Origin: an uncultured Planctomycetota bacterium
Lineage (GTDB): Bacteria; Planctomycetota; UBA1135; GCA-002686595
Direction of reading: 5' to 3'
DNA: 34,271 bases
Assembly: GCA_903892045.1 (NCBI GenBank)
Contig: CAITGX010000179.1
Coordinates: forward strand, 1 to 34,271
Shown: piece after piece, positions 1 through 9,718 of the stretch
Layout: every line of letters begins with the position of its first letter
Position numbering within the stretch: the stretch's first letter is position 1
Made by a program: the position numbers and the translations under genes
The notes under the pieces: model-generated
Told to the model about the DNA's origin: nothing
Seen by the model: only the letters and a program-made list of their open reading frames with translations
Databases searched by the model: none

Positions 1-1200
1 CGCGGCCGCGGGGTGGCGCTGTGTCCACTTGACCGCACGGCGCGCGAAGGTCGGCGGCCGAGCCTCGATGGGACGAAGCGCGAGCACGTGGCCGAGGTCG
101 CGCGCGAGATCGCCCGCGCTCGGGTAGCGACGGGCGGGATCTCGCTCCAACGCCTTGGCGCAGATGACCTCGATGTCTGCGGGCACGCCGCGGTTGCGTG
201 TGCGCAGCGGGGGCGCGTCAGCGTCGAGCACGGCCATGCGCACCGCGTTCTCGCCTGGCTTCACGAACGGGTGGCGCAGCGCGAGCAGCTCGTAGAGCGT
301 GATCCCGAGCGCATACACGTCGGTCGCGGGCATGACCTTGGCACTCTCGCCGCGAAACTGCTCCGGTGCCATGTAGGCGAGCGTGCCGAGCTGGGCGCCG
401 GAGCCCGTGAGCTTCGCGGAGTCCTCGAGCGCCGCCAGTCCGAAATCGCACAGCCGCACGCGGCCATCCGGAGACAGCAGCACGTTGGACGGCTTGATGT
501 CCCGGTGCAGCACTCCGCGCTGATGGGCGTGTTGGAGCGCTTCCGCGAGCGATTGCACCATGCGCACGCAGGTCTCCGTCCAGCCACGCGCGAAGAACTC
601 CTCGTTCCACGGCACGCGCGCGTCGTCGCCATGCAGCCTGCTTGCGAGCAGCGCGCGCACGTCGGCCCCCGACAGCTGCGAGGGCTCGCGTCCCGACAAC
701 GCGCTCACGATCACGTCGAGCGAGCAGCCCTCGACATACTCCATGGCGAGGTAGGGCACTCCGCCGTGCTCGCCGGCCGTGAGCACGCGGACGATGCCCG
801 GATGATCGAGCCGCGCCACCGCCTGCGCCTCGCGCAGGAAGCGTGCGCGCACGTTGCCGAGCACGAGCTGCTCGGCGCGCACGAGCTTGAGCGCGACGCG
901 CCGACCGACGCTCTTCTGCTCGGCGAGGAACACGACGCCCATGCCGCCCTGCCCGAGCCGCTCGAGGATGCGGAAGTCGCCGATCTCGTGGGGCGTCTCG
1001 CCGGCGGACGACGGCGACCACAGCCCGCGCGAGACGAGCGCTTCCACGCGCCGACGCAGCTCGCTCGCGTGCTCGGGAGCGCTCGCGCACAGGTCCGCGA
1101 GCACGCCCGGAGCGCTGGCGGGATCGCTCTCGGTGCGATCGAGGTACGCGAGGACGAGCTCCTCGATCGGATCGTCCTCGTGGGGGCTCACGTCCTTCAT
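1..1200 (-). CDS. Serine/threonine protein kinase, C-terminal end cut by the window edge
   Basis: This gene is missing from the ORF track because its frame has no stop before base 1; about 400 residues are visible. It starts at an ATG (1198-1200). Residues 1-70 form an acidic helical lead-in often seen before planctomycete kinases. The kinase domain follows: glycine loop LGQGGMGVVF near 82-91, the VALK lysine near 105, catalytic HRDIKPSN near 232-239, DFG near 252-254 and APE near 278-280. All catalytic residues are present, so it should be an active Hanks-type kinase. The visible end (RHPAAA) is typical of the linker before a membrane helix in such receptors, so a transmembrane and sensor region probably lies outside the window. 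It is divergent from the lipoprotein gene at 1352. A TANNNT box (TAGGAT, minus strand, 1286-1291) could be its -10. The substrate is unknown. Confidence 0.93.
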   Translation of the reverse strand, partial: MKDVSPHEDDPIEELVLAYLDRTESDPASAPGVLADLCASAPEHASELRRRVEALVSRGLWSPSSAGETPHEIGDFRILERLGQGGMGVVFLAEQKSVGRRVALKLVRAEQLVLGNVRARFLREAQAVARLDHPGIVRVLTAGEHGGVPYLAMEYVEGCSLDVIVSALSGREPSQLSGADVRALLASRLHGDDARVPWNEEFFARGWTETCVRMVQSLAEALQHAHQRGVLHRDIKPSNVLLSPDGRVRLCDFGLAALEDSAKLTGSGAQLGTLAYMAPEQFRGESAKVMPATDVYALGITLYELLALRHPFVKPGENAVRMAVLDADAPPLRTRNRGVPADIEVICAKALERDPARRYPSAGDLARDLGHVLALRPIEARPPTFARRAVKWTQRHPAAA

Positions 1201-1351
1201 GGTGGGTGCGTCCGATGGTGGGCGAGCGCAGGTCGCTTGCAAGGCGCACGGCAGCGCGCGCCGCGAGCTTCATCGGATCTTCACAATCCTAGCGCGGGGC
1301 ACCGCACTTGGACCGCTTGCTCGAGCACCTCGCGCATCGTACGACGAGCGC

Positions 1352-1897
1352 ATGAATGCACGCCTCCTGCTCCTTGCGCTCGCGCACCTTCCGCTCGTTG
1401 CCTGCCGCGAGGGCGTCGCGCCCGGCTCGCTCGAGGAGCGTCCCACGGCCGAGTCCGACGTCCCGCAGGAGGTGCAGCTCGCCGCGGCGAAGCTGTGTGC
1501 GCGGATGGGCAAGACCAGCGTCCAAGGCTGGGCTTGGGACAGCGAGGACAGGAACTGGGAAGTTGCCGTCGTCGGTCTCGCGCGCGAGGCGGAGCTCGAC
1601 CTGCTGCCCGATGGCTCGTTCTCGGAGCTCGAGCTCGTCTACACGCTCGCCGAGCTCGACGCCGCGCTGCCGGACGTCGCCACGCAGGTCCGCTCGCGTG
1701 TCGGCGAACGCAACGTGAAGATCGAACTCTCGCTGCGGCGCGTCGAGCATCTCGACACGCTTCCCGAGCTCCCCGCCGCGTGGAAGCTCGATGGCGTCGT
1801 GCTCGAGTTCCAGGGCGAGGGCCGCGGCGATCACGAGCTCGACGCGCGCGGTCTGGTGCTCACGCACCCGGTCGACGATCACGACGCCGCGAAGTGA
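1352..1897 (+). CDS. Small lipoprotein of unknown function (weak PepSY-like look)
   Basis: This 181-residue protein begins with a lipoprotein signal: a hydrophobic run and the lipobox LVAC with Cys18. The mature part contains a pattern reminiscent of PepSY-like domains: a helix (VQLAAAKLC), then WEVAVVG, then EAELDLLPDGSF. A second similar strand set follows near residues 120-165. The PepSY resemblance is my impression only and not a firm family call. The start is the first ATG giving an intact signal peptide; the longer ORF in the track (from 854) runs antisense through the kinase gene and is not credible. The gene ends 7 bases from the convergent acs stop. It is presumably anchored in a membrane facing the periplasm. 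Confidence 0.75.
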   Translation: MNARLLLLALAHLPLVACREGVAPGSLEERPTAESDVPQEVQLAAAKLCARMGKTSVQGWAWDSEDRNWEVAVVGLAREAELDLLPDGSFSELELVYTLAELDAALPDVATQVRSRVGERNVKIELSLRRVEHLDTLPELPAAWKLDGVVLEFQGEGRGDHELDARGLVLTHPVDDHDAAK

Positions 1898-1904
1898 CGC
1901 TGCG

Positions 1905-3854
<1,950 letters not shown>

Positions 3855-3904
3855 GGCGGGGCTCCGAGGGGTGCGGCGCACGGGGCGACCGCGCGCGGCG
3901 GGGA

Positions 3905-3910
3905 ACCCTA
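3905..3910 (-). promoter_or_regulatory. Possible -10 box of acs
   Basis: TAGGGT on the minus strand fits the TANNNT -10 pattern seen before many genes here. It would give a leader of roughly 44 nt containing a GGAG Shine-Dalgarno site. No clear -35 is visible, so this is a tentative assignment. Confidence 0.35.
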
Positions 3911-3964
3911 GCCGCCGAGCGAGCATCTCGCCAGAGCCGCAGGACGGACGTCGTGGCAGCGCGC

Positions 3965-4597
3965 CTAGCCGGTGGCGCGGGGCGGCGAGCCGATGCGGCT
4001 TGCGAGCGCGGACACGGAAAACGCCGTGCCCGCGAGGAAAAAGCCGGGCAGCCAGCCCGCCAGCAAGCTCCCCAGCAGCTGCGCGCCGTCGGCGAAGGCT
4101 TCCTCGGGCGGACTGTCCATGGACTGCCACGCGCCGTATCCCATGTGAGTCCCGAGGAACAACTCGAGCCAGAAGACGAGCACGCCCAGCCCGAGCAGTC
4201 CGTAGCGGACGACCCAGTGACCGAGCCGAGCGGCACATGCACCGGCGACAAGAACCAGCGGCAACCCGTACAGCAGGTGGAGGCAGAATACCTGATGGAA
4301 GGGGAGCGAGCTCTCGCTCGCGGAGGCGTAGAGCGCGCCCACGAGCGCGAGCCCGCAGGTCGCTGCGATCGCTGCGGCGCGCCGCAGCTCGCCCAAGCGC
4401 TCCTCGAGGAGCTCGCTCTCGCAGCGTCGTGCGTGAGCCTCCTCGTCCCCGAAGCGGTGCGCCGCCTCCGCATCGGCCTGCTCGGGCGCGAGCCCCTGCG
4501 CGACCAGCGCCGCGCGGCACTCGTCGCGATGGACGCGGAACTCCTCGCGGATCTCCGTGCAGGCGCGCGGTCCGGCGATCCACCTCACGAGGCCCAT
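3965..4597 (-). CDS. PadR-linked four-helix membrane protein with a permease-prefix-like N-terminus
   Basis: This 210-residue protein starts with about 70 soluble residues including [18 protein letters not shown]. That resembles the 'permease prefix' segment placed before membrane proteins that travel with PadR regulators. Four hydrophobic segments follow at roughly residues 73-93, 100-122, 131-150 and 172-199, so it is an inner-membrane protein. Its ATG (4595-4597) overlaps the end of padR by 13 bases, so the two are surely co-transcribed and probably translationally coupled. Function is unknown. By analogy with other PadR pairs it may be the regulated target or an envelope stress or transport component. 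The family resemblance is recognised by eye from the prefix motif only. Confidence 0.8.
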   Translation of the reverse strand: MGLVRWIAGPRACTEIREEFRVHRDECRAALVAQGLAPEQADAEAAHRFGDEEAHARRCESELLEERLGELRRAAAIAATCGLALVGALYASASESSLPFHQVFCLHLLYGLPLVLVAGACAARLGHWVVRYGLLGLGVLVFWLELFLGTHMGYGAWQSMDSPPEEAFADGAQLLGSLLAGWLPGFFLAGTAFSVSALASRIGSPPRATG

Positions 4598-4968
4598 GCC
4601 GCGCCTCCGAGGTCGGCGGGAGCCACGCTCGACGCCAGCGCCGTGGTCACGGCACTGGAAACCGCCTTCCAGCGCGCGGTGTCGAGCTCGAGACGTCGGC
4701 GGCCCGCGGTGGTGAGCGAGTAGAAGCGCGCCTTGCGGTTGTTCTCGCTCGTCCCCCAGGTCGCCCGCAGCTGGCGCAGTCGCACGAGGCGGTGCAGGGC
4801 CGGATAGAGCGAGCCTTCCTCGACGAGCAGCGCGCCGGAGCTGCGCTGCTTGATGTCGTGCGAGATTCCGTAGCCGTGGCGCGGCTCCTGCGAGACGCTG
4901 CGCAGGATCAGCAGCTCGAGCGTGCCCGAGGGCAGCTCGTGCGAGTCGCTGGCGGAGTGGATCGGCAT
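4585..4968 (-). CDS. PadR family transcriptional regulator
   Basis: This 127-residue winged-helix repressor has the hallmarks of the PadR family: [20 protein letters not shown] at the start, GYGI, then [12 protein letters not shown] and the wing with [16 protein letters not shown]. The ATG at 4966-4968 is preferred because the family core begins about 12 residues later and AGGGGA lies about 10 nt upstream. The track's longer version begins with a TTG inside the upstream palindrome and is unlikely. The short C-terminal helix fits the subfamily with a small dimerisation part. Two identical-arm palindromes in its promoter suggest it represses its own operon, which includes the membrane protein overlapping its end. 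The inducing ligand is unknown. Confidence 0.92.
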   Translation of the reverse strand: MPIHSASDSHELPSGTLELLILRSVSQEPRHGYGISHDIKQRSSGALLVEEGSLYPALHRLVRLRQLRATWGTSENNRKARFYSLTTAGRRRLELDTARWKAVSSAVTTALASSVAPADLGGAAWAS

Positions 4969-4980
4969 GGCGAGCGCTTC

Positions 4981-5030
4981 CCCTTGCGGCGCAAGGGAAG
5001 TATGGCAGTACCTCCCTTGCAACGCAAGGG
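4981..5030 (-). promoter_or_regulatory. padR promoter with two palindromic operators
   Basis: Two 17-bp palindromes, each CCCTTGC-N3-GCAAGGG, lie at 4981-4997 (spacer GGC) and 5014-5030 (spacer AAC). Their centres are 33 bp apart, about three helical turns. On the minus strand a -35-like TTGCGT (5022-5027), a 17-bp spacer and a -10-like CATACT (4999-5004) sit between and within them. One operator therefore covers the -35, and the other covers the expected start point and the Shine-Dalgarno region of padR. This is a classic layout for autorepression. That PadR itself is the binder is inference. Confidence 0.72.
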
Positions 5031-5065
5031 GAAGGGGCGCGACCGTCTGCGCCGGTGAGCGCTGC

Positions 5066-5941
5066 TCAGCGTGGGGCGGAGCGCTCCAGACCCTCGAGCG
5101 CGCCCACGCAGGCGCGTTGGACGCGCTCCGAAACGGCGTCGAATCCGGGGAGCGGCGCGAGGGACGTCTCGTCCATGTAGAGCGCGCGCTGGACCTCGAC
5201 CATCAAGGCGGACACGCGCGGGTCACGCCGGTAGCGGGCGAGAGGAACGAGCGCTCCGGAGAACGGGCGGTCGACCTCGACGGACCAACCGGCGGCCTTG
5301 AACTCCGCGACGAAGGCGTCGCGCAGTGCGGGTGCCGTATGAAAGGAATCGGTCCCGATGCAGATGTCGGGGCGAGGCGCGCTCCGCTCCTCGAACGGCA
5401 AGGGCGCCCGGGGGAAGCTGTGGCAGTCGATCACGAGGCAGCGTCCATGCTCGGCGAGCGCGCGTTCGACGGCCGACGCGAGCCGAGCGTGGTGCGGCAC
5501 ATAGAACTCCGCGAGCAGGCGCGTGCGTGTGCTCGCGTCGAGCGCATGGCGCAGCCGCTCGCCATTCGACGTCCGCTCGTAGATCACGCCGAGTCCTCTG
5601 CGAGCCATGGGCTCACGTTCGTCGTCGACGAAGCGCTCGACGTCCACGACGATCCTGCTCGCCTGCGCGCGAACGCACGCGCACGTCTGGCCAGCGGCGT
5701 ACAGTCGGAAGGTGTGATGGTCCGTGAGCCGTCCGAGCTCGCGCGCAAGCTCGGCATCGTCGACCGCGAACTGCGGTCGCGTCCACTCAGGAATCTCCGT
5801 GGAGTCGTGTGGAACGTGCAGCACGACCCAGTCGGGCAGTGAGTCGGGGGCGGATCGGGAGGTCGACGCGTTGGGGTGGCTCGTGCTCACACGTCCATGT
5901 TCGACCGCGCGCCGGCGTACGGGAGTCGGCATGTGTGTCAT
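5066..5941 (-). CDS. N-formylglutamate amidohydrolase family protein
   Basis: The family hydrolyses N-formylglutamate to formate and glutamate, and related members deformylate other N-formyl compounds; it is cytoplasmic and metal-dependent. Family features visible are VLHVPHDSTEIP near the start, DVERF, an R-LL-FY-PHH segment, DCHSFP, DICIGTD, a PFSGALVP loop and EVQRALYMDE near the end. The length of about 291 residues from the ATG at 5939-5941 is slightly long. Alternatives are the ATG at 5930-5932 or a GTG at 5888-5890 (about 274 residues). The gene follows the acyl-CoA synthetase gene by 23 bases on the same strand, so the two are likely co-transcribed. No histidine-degradation genes are nearby, so the physiological substrate is open. 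Confidence 0.88.
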   Translation of the reverse strand: MTHMPTPVRRRAVEHGRVSTSHPNASTSRSAPDSLPDWVVLHVPHDSTEIPEWTRPQFAVDDAELARELGRLTDHHTFRLYAAGQTCACVRAQASRIVVDVERFVDDEREPMARRGLGVIYERTSNGERLRHALDASTRTRLLAEFYVPHHARLASAVERALAEHGRCLVIDCHSFPRAPLPFEERSAPRPDICIGTDSFHTAPALRDAFVAEFKAAGWSVEVDRPFSGALVPLARYRRDPRVSALMVEVQRALYMDETSLAPLPGFDAVSERVQRACVGALEGLERSAPR

Positions 5942-5964
5942 GCCCGACGAACGCAGCGCGACTC

Positions 5965-8058
5965 TCAGCTTTCGACGCGCACGCGCATGTCGACGGCGCA
6001 CAGGCCGTCGGGGAAGGCGAGCGCGGGGTTCAGCTCGAGCTCGGCGATCTCGGGGTGGTCGACCGCGAGCTGGGAGAGGCGCTGGATGAGGTCGACGAGG
6101 GCGGCCTCGTCGATGCCGGCCTGGCCGCGGACGCCGGCGAGGATCGGCCAGCCCTTGATCTCGCGCAGCAGCTCGCGCGCGCGCACGTCGCTCACGGGGC
6201 ACAGCGCGAACGAGACGTCCTTGAGAACCTCGACGTAGATGCCGCCGAGCCCGAACATCAGCACCGGCCCGTAGCTTGGGTCCTGCGTGAAGCCGACCAC
6301 GACCTCGCGACCACCCTTCAGCATCTTCTGGATGTTGACGCCCTCGGCCTCGGGGTGGCGCAGCTTCTCGAACGCCGCGCGCACGGCGGCCTCGTCGGCG
6401 AGGTTCAGGAGCACGCCGCCGACGTCGGACTTGTGGGGGATCGAGGGCGCCGAGAGCTTGGCGACCACCGGATAGCCGACCTTCGCCGCGATCGCGACCG
6501 CTTCCTTCGGCGTGCGCGCGAGGCCGCCGGGAACCGCGGGAATCCCGTAGGCGCGCGCGAGCTCGCGCCGCGCCTTCACTCCCAGCCAGCCGGGCTTGAG
6601 TGCCGCGCGCGCAGCGGCGACGTCGACGCGGAAACGGCGCACCTTGCCTTCGGGGCGCGCGAGGATGCGACGGCGCTCGTCGAGCGCAGCGAGCGCGCGC
6701 ACGGCGGACTCCGGGTAGAGGTACACGGGCACCCAGTCCTGCGCGGCCTCGCTCGAGATCGCGCGCAGCACCTCGTCGCGGGCCATGAAGCAGCCGACGA
6801 CCGGCTTGCGCGAGCCGCGCGCGGACTCGAACACGGCGCGCGCGACCGCGACGGCGTCGTGCGTGATCGGGGGCACGAAGATGACGATCACTTGGTCGAC
6901 GTTCGGGTCGCGCAGCAGCACGGCGAGCGCCTCGCGGTAGTGCTGCTCGGTCGCGCCCGCGACCATGTCGACGGGGTTCTGCACGCTCGCCTCGGGCACG
7001 AGCAGCGCCCGCAGCGCCGCGCGCGTGTCCTCGCCGAGCTGCGCCATCGCGAGGCCCGAGCCGACGATCGCGTCGGTGGCGAGGATCGCGGGACCGCCGG
7101 CGTTCGTGAGCACCGCCGTGTGCGGACCGGCGGGCAGCGGCAGCTTGGAGAGCGCGAGCCCGACGTCGAAGAGCTCCTCGACGGAATTCACGCGCTGCAC
7201 ACCGCATTCCTTGAGCAGCGCGTCGGCCGCGACATCGGCTCCCGCGAGCGAGCCGGTGTGGCTCGAGGCCGCGCGCGCGCCCGCGCTCGAGCGCCCGGCC
7301 TTGACCGTCACGAGCGCCTTCTCGCGGCTCACGCGCCGGGCGGTCGGCACGAACTTGCGCGGATTGCCGAAGCTCTCGAGGTACAGCAGCACGCAGCGGA
7401 TCGAGGCGTCCTCGCTCCAGTATTCGAGCAGGTCGTTCGCGCTGACATCCGCGCGGTTGCCCATCGAGACGAACATCGCCACGCCGAGCGAGAGGTGGTC
7501 GGAGTGAGCGAGGATGGCCTCGCCCATGGCGCCCGACTGCGACACGAACGCCACGGGACCCGACTTCGGAAAGCTGCGCGAGAACGAGGCGTTGAGGCGC
7601 ACGTCGGCTTGCGCGTTCTGGATACCCATGCAGTTGGGGCCGACGAGTCGCATGCCGTGCTTGCGCGCGAGTCGCACCAGCCGCTCCTCGACCGCAGCGC
7701 CCTCGGGGCCGGTCTCCTTGAAGCCGGCGGTGATGATCACGACGGCGCCGACGCCCTTGCGGGCGCAGTCGGCGAGCGCGCGCGGCACGAGCGCCTTGGG
7801 GACGGTCACGATGGCGAGATCGACGGCGTCCGGGATCGCGGCGACGCTCGAGTGGCACTTGATCGAGTGCAGCACGTCGGCGTGCGGGTTGACCGGGAAG
7901 ACCTTGCCCTCGAAGCCGCCCGTGACGAGGTTGTGAAGCACCTGCCAGCCGATCGAGCCGGGGCGGCGCGAGGCGCCGATGACGGCGACGGCGCGCGGAC
8001 GGAAGAGACGGTCGAGATCGCGCGGTGCGCGGCGGGGAGTCGCGAGCTTGCGTGCCAT
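5965..8058 (-). CDS. Acetate--CoA ligase (ADP-forming) family, fused alpha-beta
   Basis: This 697-residue protein has the single-chain architecture of NDP-forming acyl-CoA synthetases: a CoA-binding Rossmann domain (VIGASRRPGSIG near 27-37), succinyl-CoA ligase-like domains, and a C-terminal ATP-grasp domain (VVAKLSAPSIPHKSDVGG onward). The SSHTG motif near residues 265-269 supplies the histidine that is phosphorylated in this family (His267). The reaction interconverts acyl-CoA, ADP and phosphate with acid, CoA and ATP, and is reversible, so it can yield ATP. The start at MARKL (8056-8058) gives the family length; the longer ORF in the track adds residues with no family character. There is no C-terminal GNAT acetyltransferase domain, unlike many bacterial homologues. 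It probably shares an mRNA with the downstream formylglutamate hydrolase-like gene. Confidence 0.93.
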   Translation of the reverse strand: MARKLATPRRAPRDLDRLFRPRAVAVIGASRRPGSIGWQVLHNLVTGGFEGKVFPVNPHADVLHSIKCHSSVAAIPDAVDLAIVTVPKALVPRALADCARKGVGAVVIITAGFKETGPEGAAVEERLVRLARKHGMRLVGPNCMGIQNAQADVRLNASFSRSFPKSGPVAFVSQSGAMGEAILAHSDHLSLGVAMFVSMGNRADVSANDLLEYWSEDASIRCVLLYLESFGNPRKFVPTARRVSREKALVTVKAGRSSAGARAASSHTGSLAGADVAADALLKECGVQRVNSVEELFDVGLALSKLPLPAGPHTAVLTNAGGPAILATDAIVGSGLAMAQLGEDTRAALRALLVPEASVQNPVDMVAGATEQHYREALAVLLRDPNVDQVIVIFVPPITHDAVAVARAVFESARGSRKPVVGCFMARDEVLRAISSEAAQDWVPVYLYPESAVRALAALDERRRILARPEGKVRRFRVDVAAARAALKPGWLGVKARRELARAYGIPAVPGGLARTPKEAVAIAAKVGYPVVAKLSAPSIPHKSDVGGVLLNLADEAAVRAAFEKLRHPEAEGVNIQKMLKGGREVVVGFTQDPSYGPVLMFGLGGIYVEVLKDVSFALCPVSDVRARELLREIKGWPILAGVRGQAGIDEAALVDLIQRLSQLAVDHPEIAELELNPALAFPDGLCAVDMRVRVES

Positions 8059-8176
8059 GAAGCTGCTGTTGTAAGTCGCGGGCTCGAAGGAGGACGCACC
8101 GCACAAGAGCGTACGGGTGCGGTATGCTCGTGGAGGCACCTCGCGCGCCCACTCCGACGCCCGCTCCACGACGCAC

Positions 8177-9673
8177 ATGTCCCGCATCGCCTTCGTCCTG
8201 ACGACCTGCCACGAGTTCGAAGGGGTCAAGGTGCTCTCCTCGGTGCTGAAGCAGCACGGGCACCAGACGGATGCCTTCATCACGAGCGAAGAGCGCGACT
8301 ACTACCAGGCCATCGCGGACTTCCGGCCCGACGTGGTCGCGATCTACGCCACGACCGGCCAGCACGAGTGGCCCTACCCGTACATCCGGCGCTGGAAGCA
8401 GCTCAACCCGAAGCTGAAGGTCGTGATGGGGGGGCCGCATCCCAGCCATGACCTCGAGCCGCTCGAGCACGTCGACGTGATCGACGCGACCATCAAGGGC
8501 GAGGCCGAGTACGCGATGCTCGAGCTCGTCGAGGCGTGGGCGAAGGGCGAGAGCATCGAGCTCATCCCGAACGTCGCCTACCGCGGGCCCGGAGGCGTGC
8601 CGGTGCAGAACCCGATCCGGCCGGTGATCCAGGACCTCGACACGCTGCCGTTCCCGGACGTCGACATCTTCTACAAGTACCCGTTCCTGCGCTCGAAGCG
8701 CGTGCTGCAGGTGCACGCGAGCCGCGGCTGCCAGAACTCGTGCACGTACTGCTCGGTCGGCACGATGAAGAAGGACTGGGTCAGCGGGAAGAAGGGCGAG
8801 AAGTTCAACCGCACCAAGTCCGTCGACTACCTGTGCGACGAGATCAACGACGTGCTCGCGCGCTATCCGGGCTTCCGGATGATCAACTTCGGCGACGCGG
8901 CCCTGAACATGTACTCGGGCTGGCTGCAGGAGTTCGCGGAGAAGTGGCCGGTGCGCGTGGGCCTGCCGTTCGCCTGCAACATCAACATCAACTACCTCGA
9001 CGAGGACGACATCATCGCGCTCAAGCGCGCGGGCTGCGTGTCGGTCCAGTTCGGGCTCGAGTCCGGCAGCGAGGACGTGCGGCTCAAGATCTACAAGAAG
9101 GGCTACACCGACGACGTCGTGTTCGGGATCCCGCCGCTCCTGCGCAAGCACAAGCTCACGTTTCGCACGAACAACATCATGGGCTCGCCGGCGGAGACGC
9201 TCGACGACATGTTCGAGACCGTGCGCGTGAACAAGAAGATCCAGCCCAACGGCTGCACCGTGCTGATCTACCGCTCGTTCCGCTCGACGGTGCTCGGCAA
9301 GGAAGACTTCGAGCTCGGCCGTCTCGACGAGGGCAAGGACATCGGGCCGTCGATCCAGCACGACTCGAACATGATCCGCGAGGACGTGCGCGAGGTCGTC
9401 AACCTCCAGAAGCTCTTCAACGTCGCCGTCTACGTGCCCTTCGGCATGCCGCTCGTGCGGGCGCTGATCCGCCTGCCGCGCAACCGGGTGTTCGAGGTCA
9501 CCCAGCTCTCGTTCCTGTGGTACCAGCACGCGGTCGTGTCGGGCTATGGCATGCTCGACGACTTCCTGCTGGGCCTGAAGAACCTGCGCAATATCTTCCA
9601 GCCGACCCGCCGCAAGCCCGCCGGACGCAGCCTCGCGGCGCGCATGGAGACGGGCGTCGAGACCACCGTCTAG
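8177..9673 (+). CDS. B12-binding domain radical SAM protein
   Basis: This 498-residue protein combines an N-terminal cobalamin-binding fold (residues ~1-140; VVMGGPHPS near 82-90) with a radical SAM core. The iron-sulfur cysteines are in GCQNSCTYCSVG (Cys185, 189, 192; spacing CxxxCxxC). The core continues through INFGDAALN and FGLESGSE to about residue 400, followed by an unassigned helical C-terminus. Members of this class B group typically methylate unactivated carbons or rearrange complex metabolites; the substrate cannot be told here. The cobalamin domain lacks the DxHxxG histidine, as is common in this group. The ATG at 8177 is preferred to the longer ORF start at 8117. It is divergent from the acyl-CoA synthetase; TATGCT at 8123-8128 is a possible -10. 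Confidence 0.92.
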   Translation: MSRIAFVLTTCHEFEGVKVLSSVLKQHGHQTDAFITSEERDYYQAIADFRPDVVAIYATTGQHEWPYPYIRRWKQLNPKLKVVMGGPHPSHDLEPLEHVDVIDATIKGEAEYAMLELVEAWAKGESIELIPNVAYRGPGGVPVQNPIRPVIQDLDTLPFPDVDIFYKYPFLRSKRVLQVHASRGCQNSCTYCSVGTMKKDWVSGKKGEKFNRTKSVDYLCDEINDVLARYPGFRMINFGDAALNMYSGWLQEFAEKWPVRVGLPFACNININYLDEDDIIALKRAGCVSVQFGLESGSEDVRLKIYKKGYTDDVVFGIPPLLRKHKLTFRTNNIMGSPAETLDDMFETVRVNKKIQPNGCTVLIYRSFRSTVLGKEDFELGRLDEGKDIGPSIQHDSNMIREDVREVVNLQKLFNVAVYVPFGMPLVRALIRLPRNRVFEVTQLSFLWYQHAVVSGYGMLDDFLLGLKNLRNIFQPTRRKPAGRSLAARMETGVETTV

Positions 9674-9703
9674 GCGCCCGCCCCCGCTTTCGGCGGAGCG
9701 TGC

Positions 9704-9709
9704 TAGACT
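9704..9709 (+). promoter_or_regulatory. -10 box (TAGACT) directly before the sulfatase start
   Basis: TAGACT ends 9 nt before the ATG, so transcription would begin within a few bases of the start codon. No Shine-Dalgarno site fits in the gap. It is one of six such arrangements in the window. No convincing -35 is seen. Confidence 0.5.
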
Positions 9710-9718
9710 TCGACTGAC

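Noticed and set aside
1898-1904. Terminator hairpin between the small lipoprotein and acs
   Set aside because: Only a 4-bp AAGT/ACTT pairing can be made around the 7-bp gap; too weak to call.
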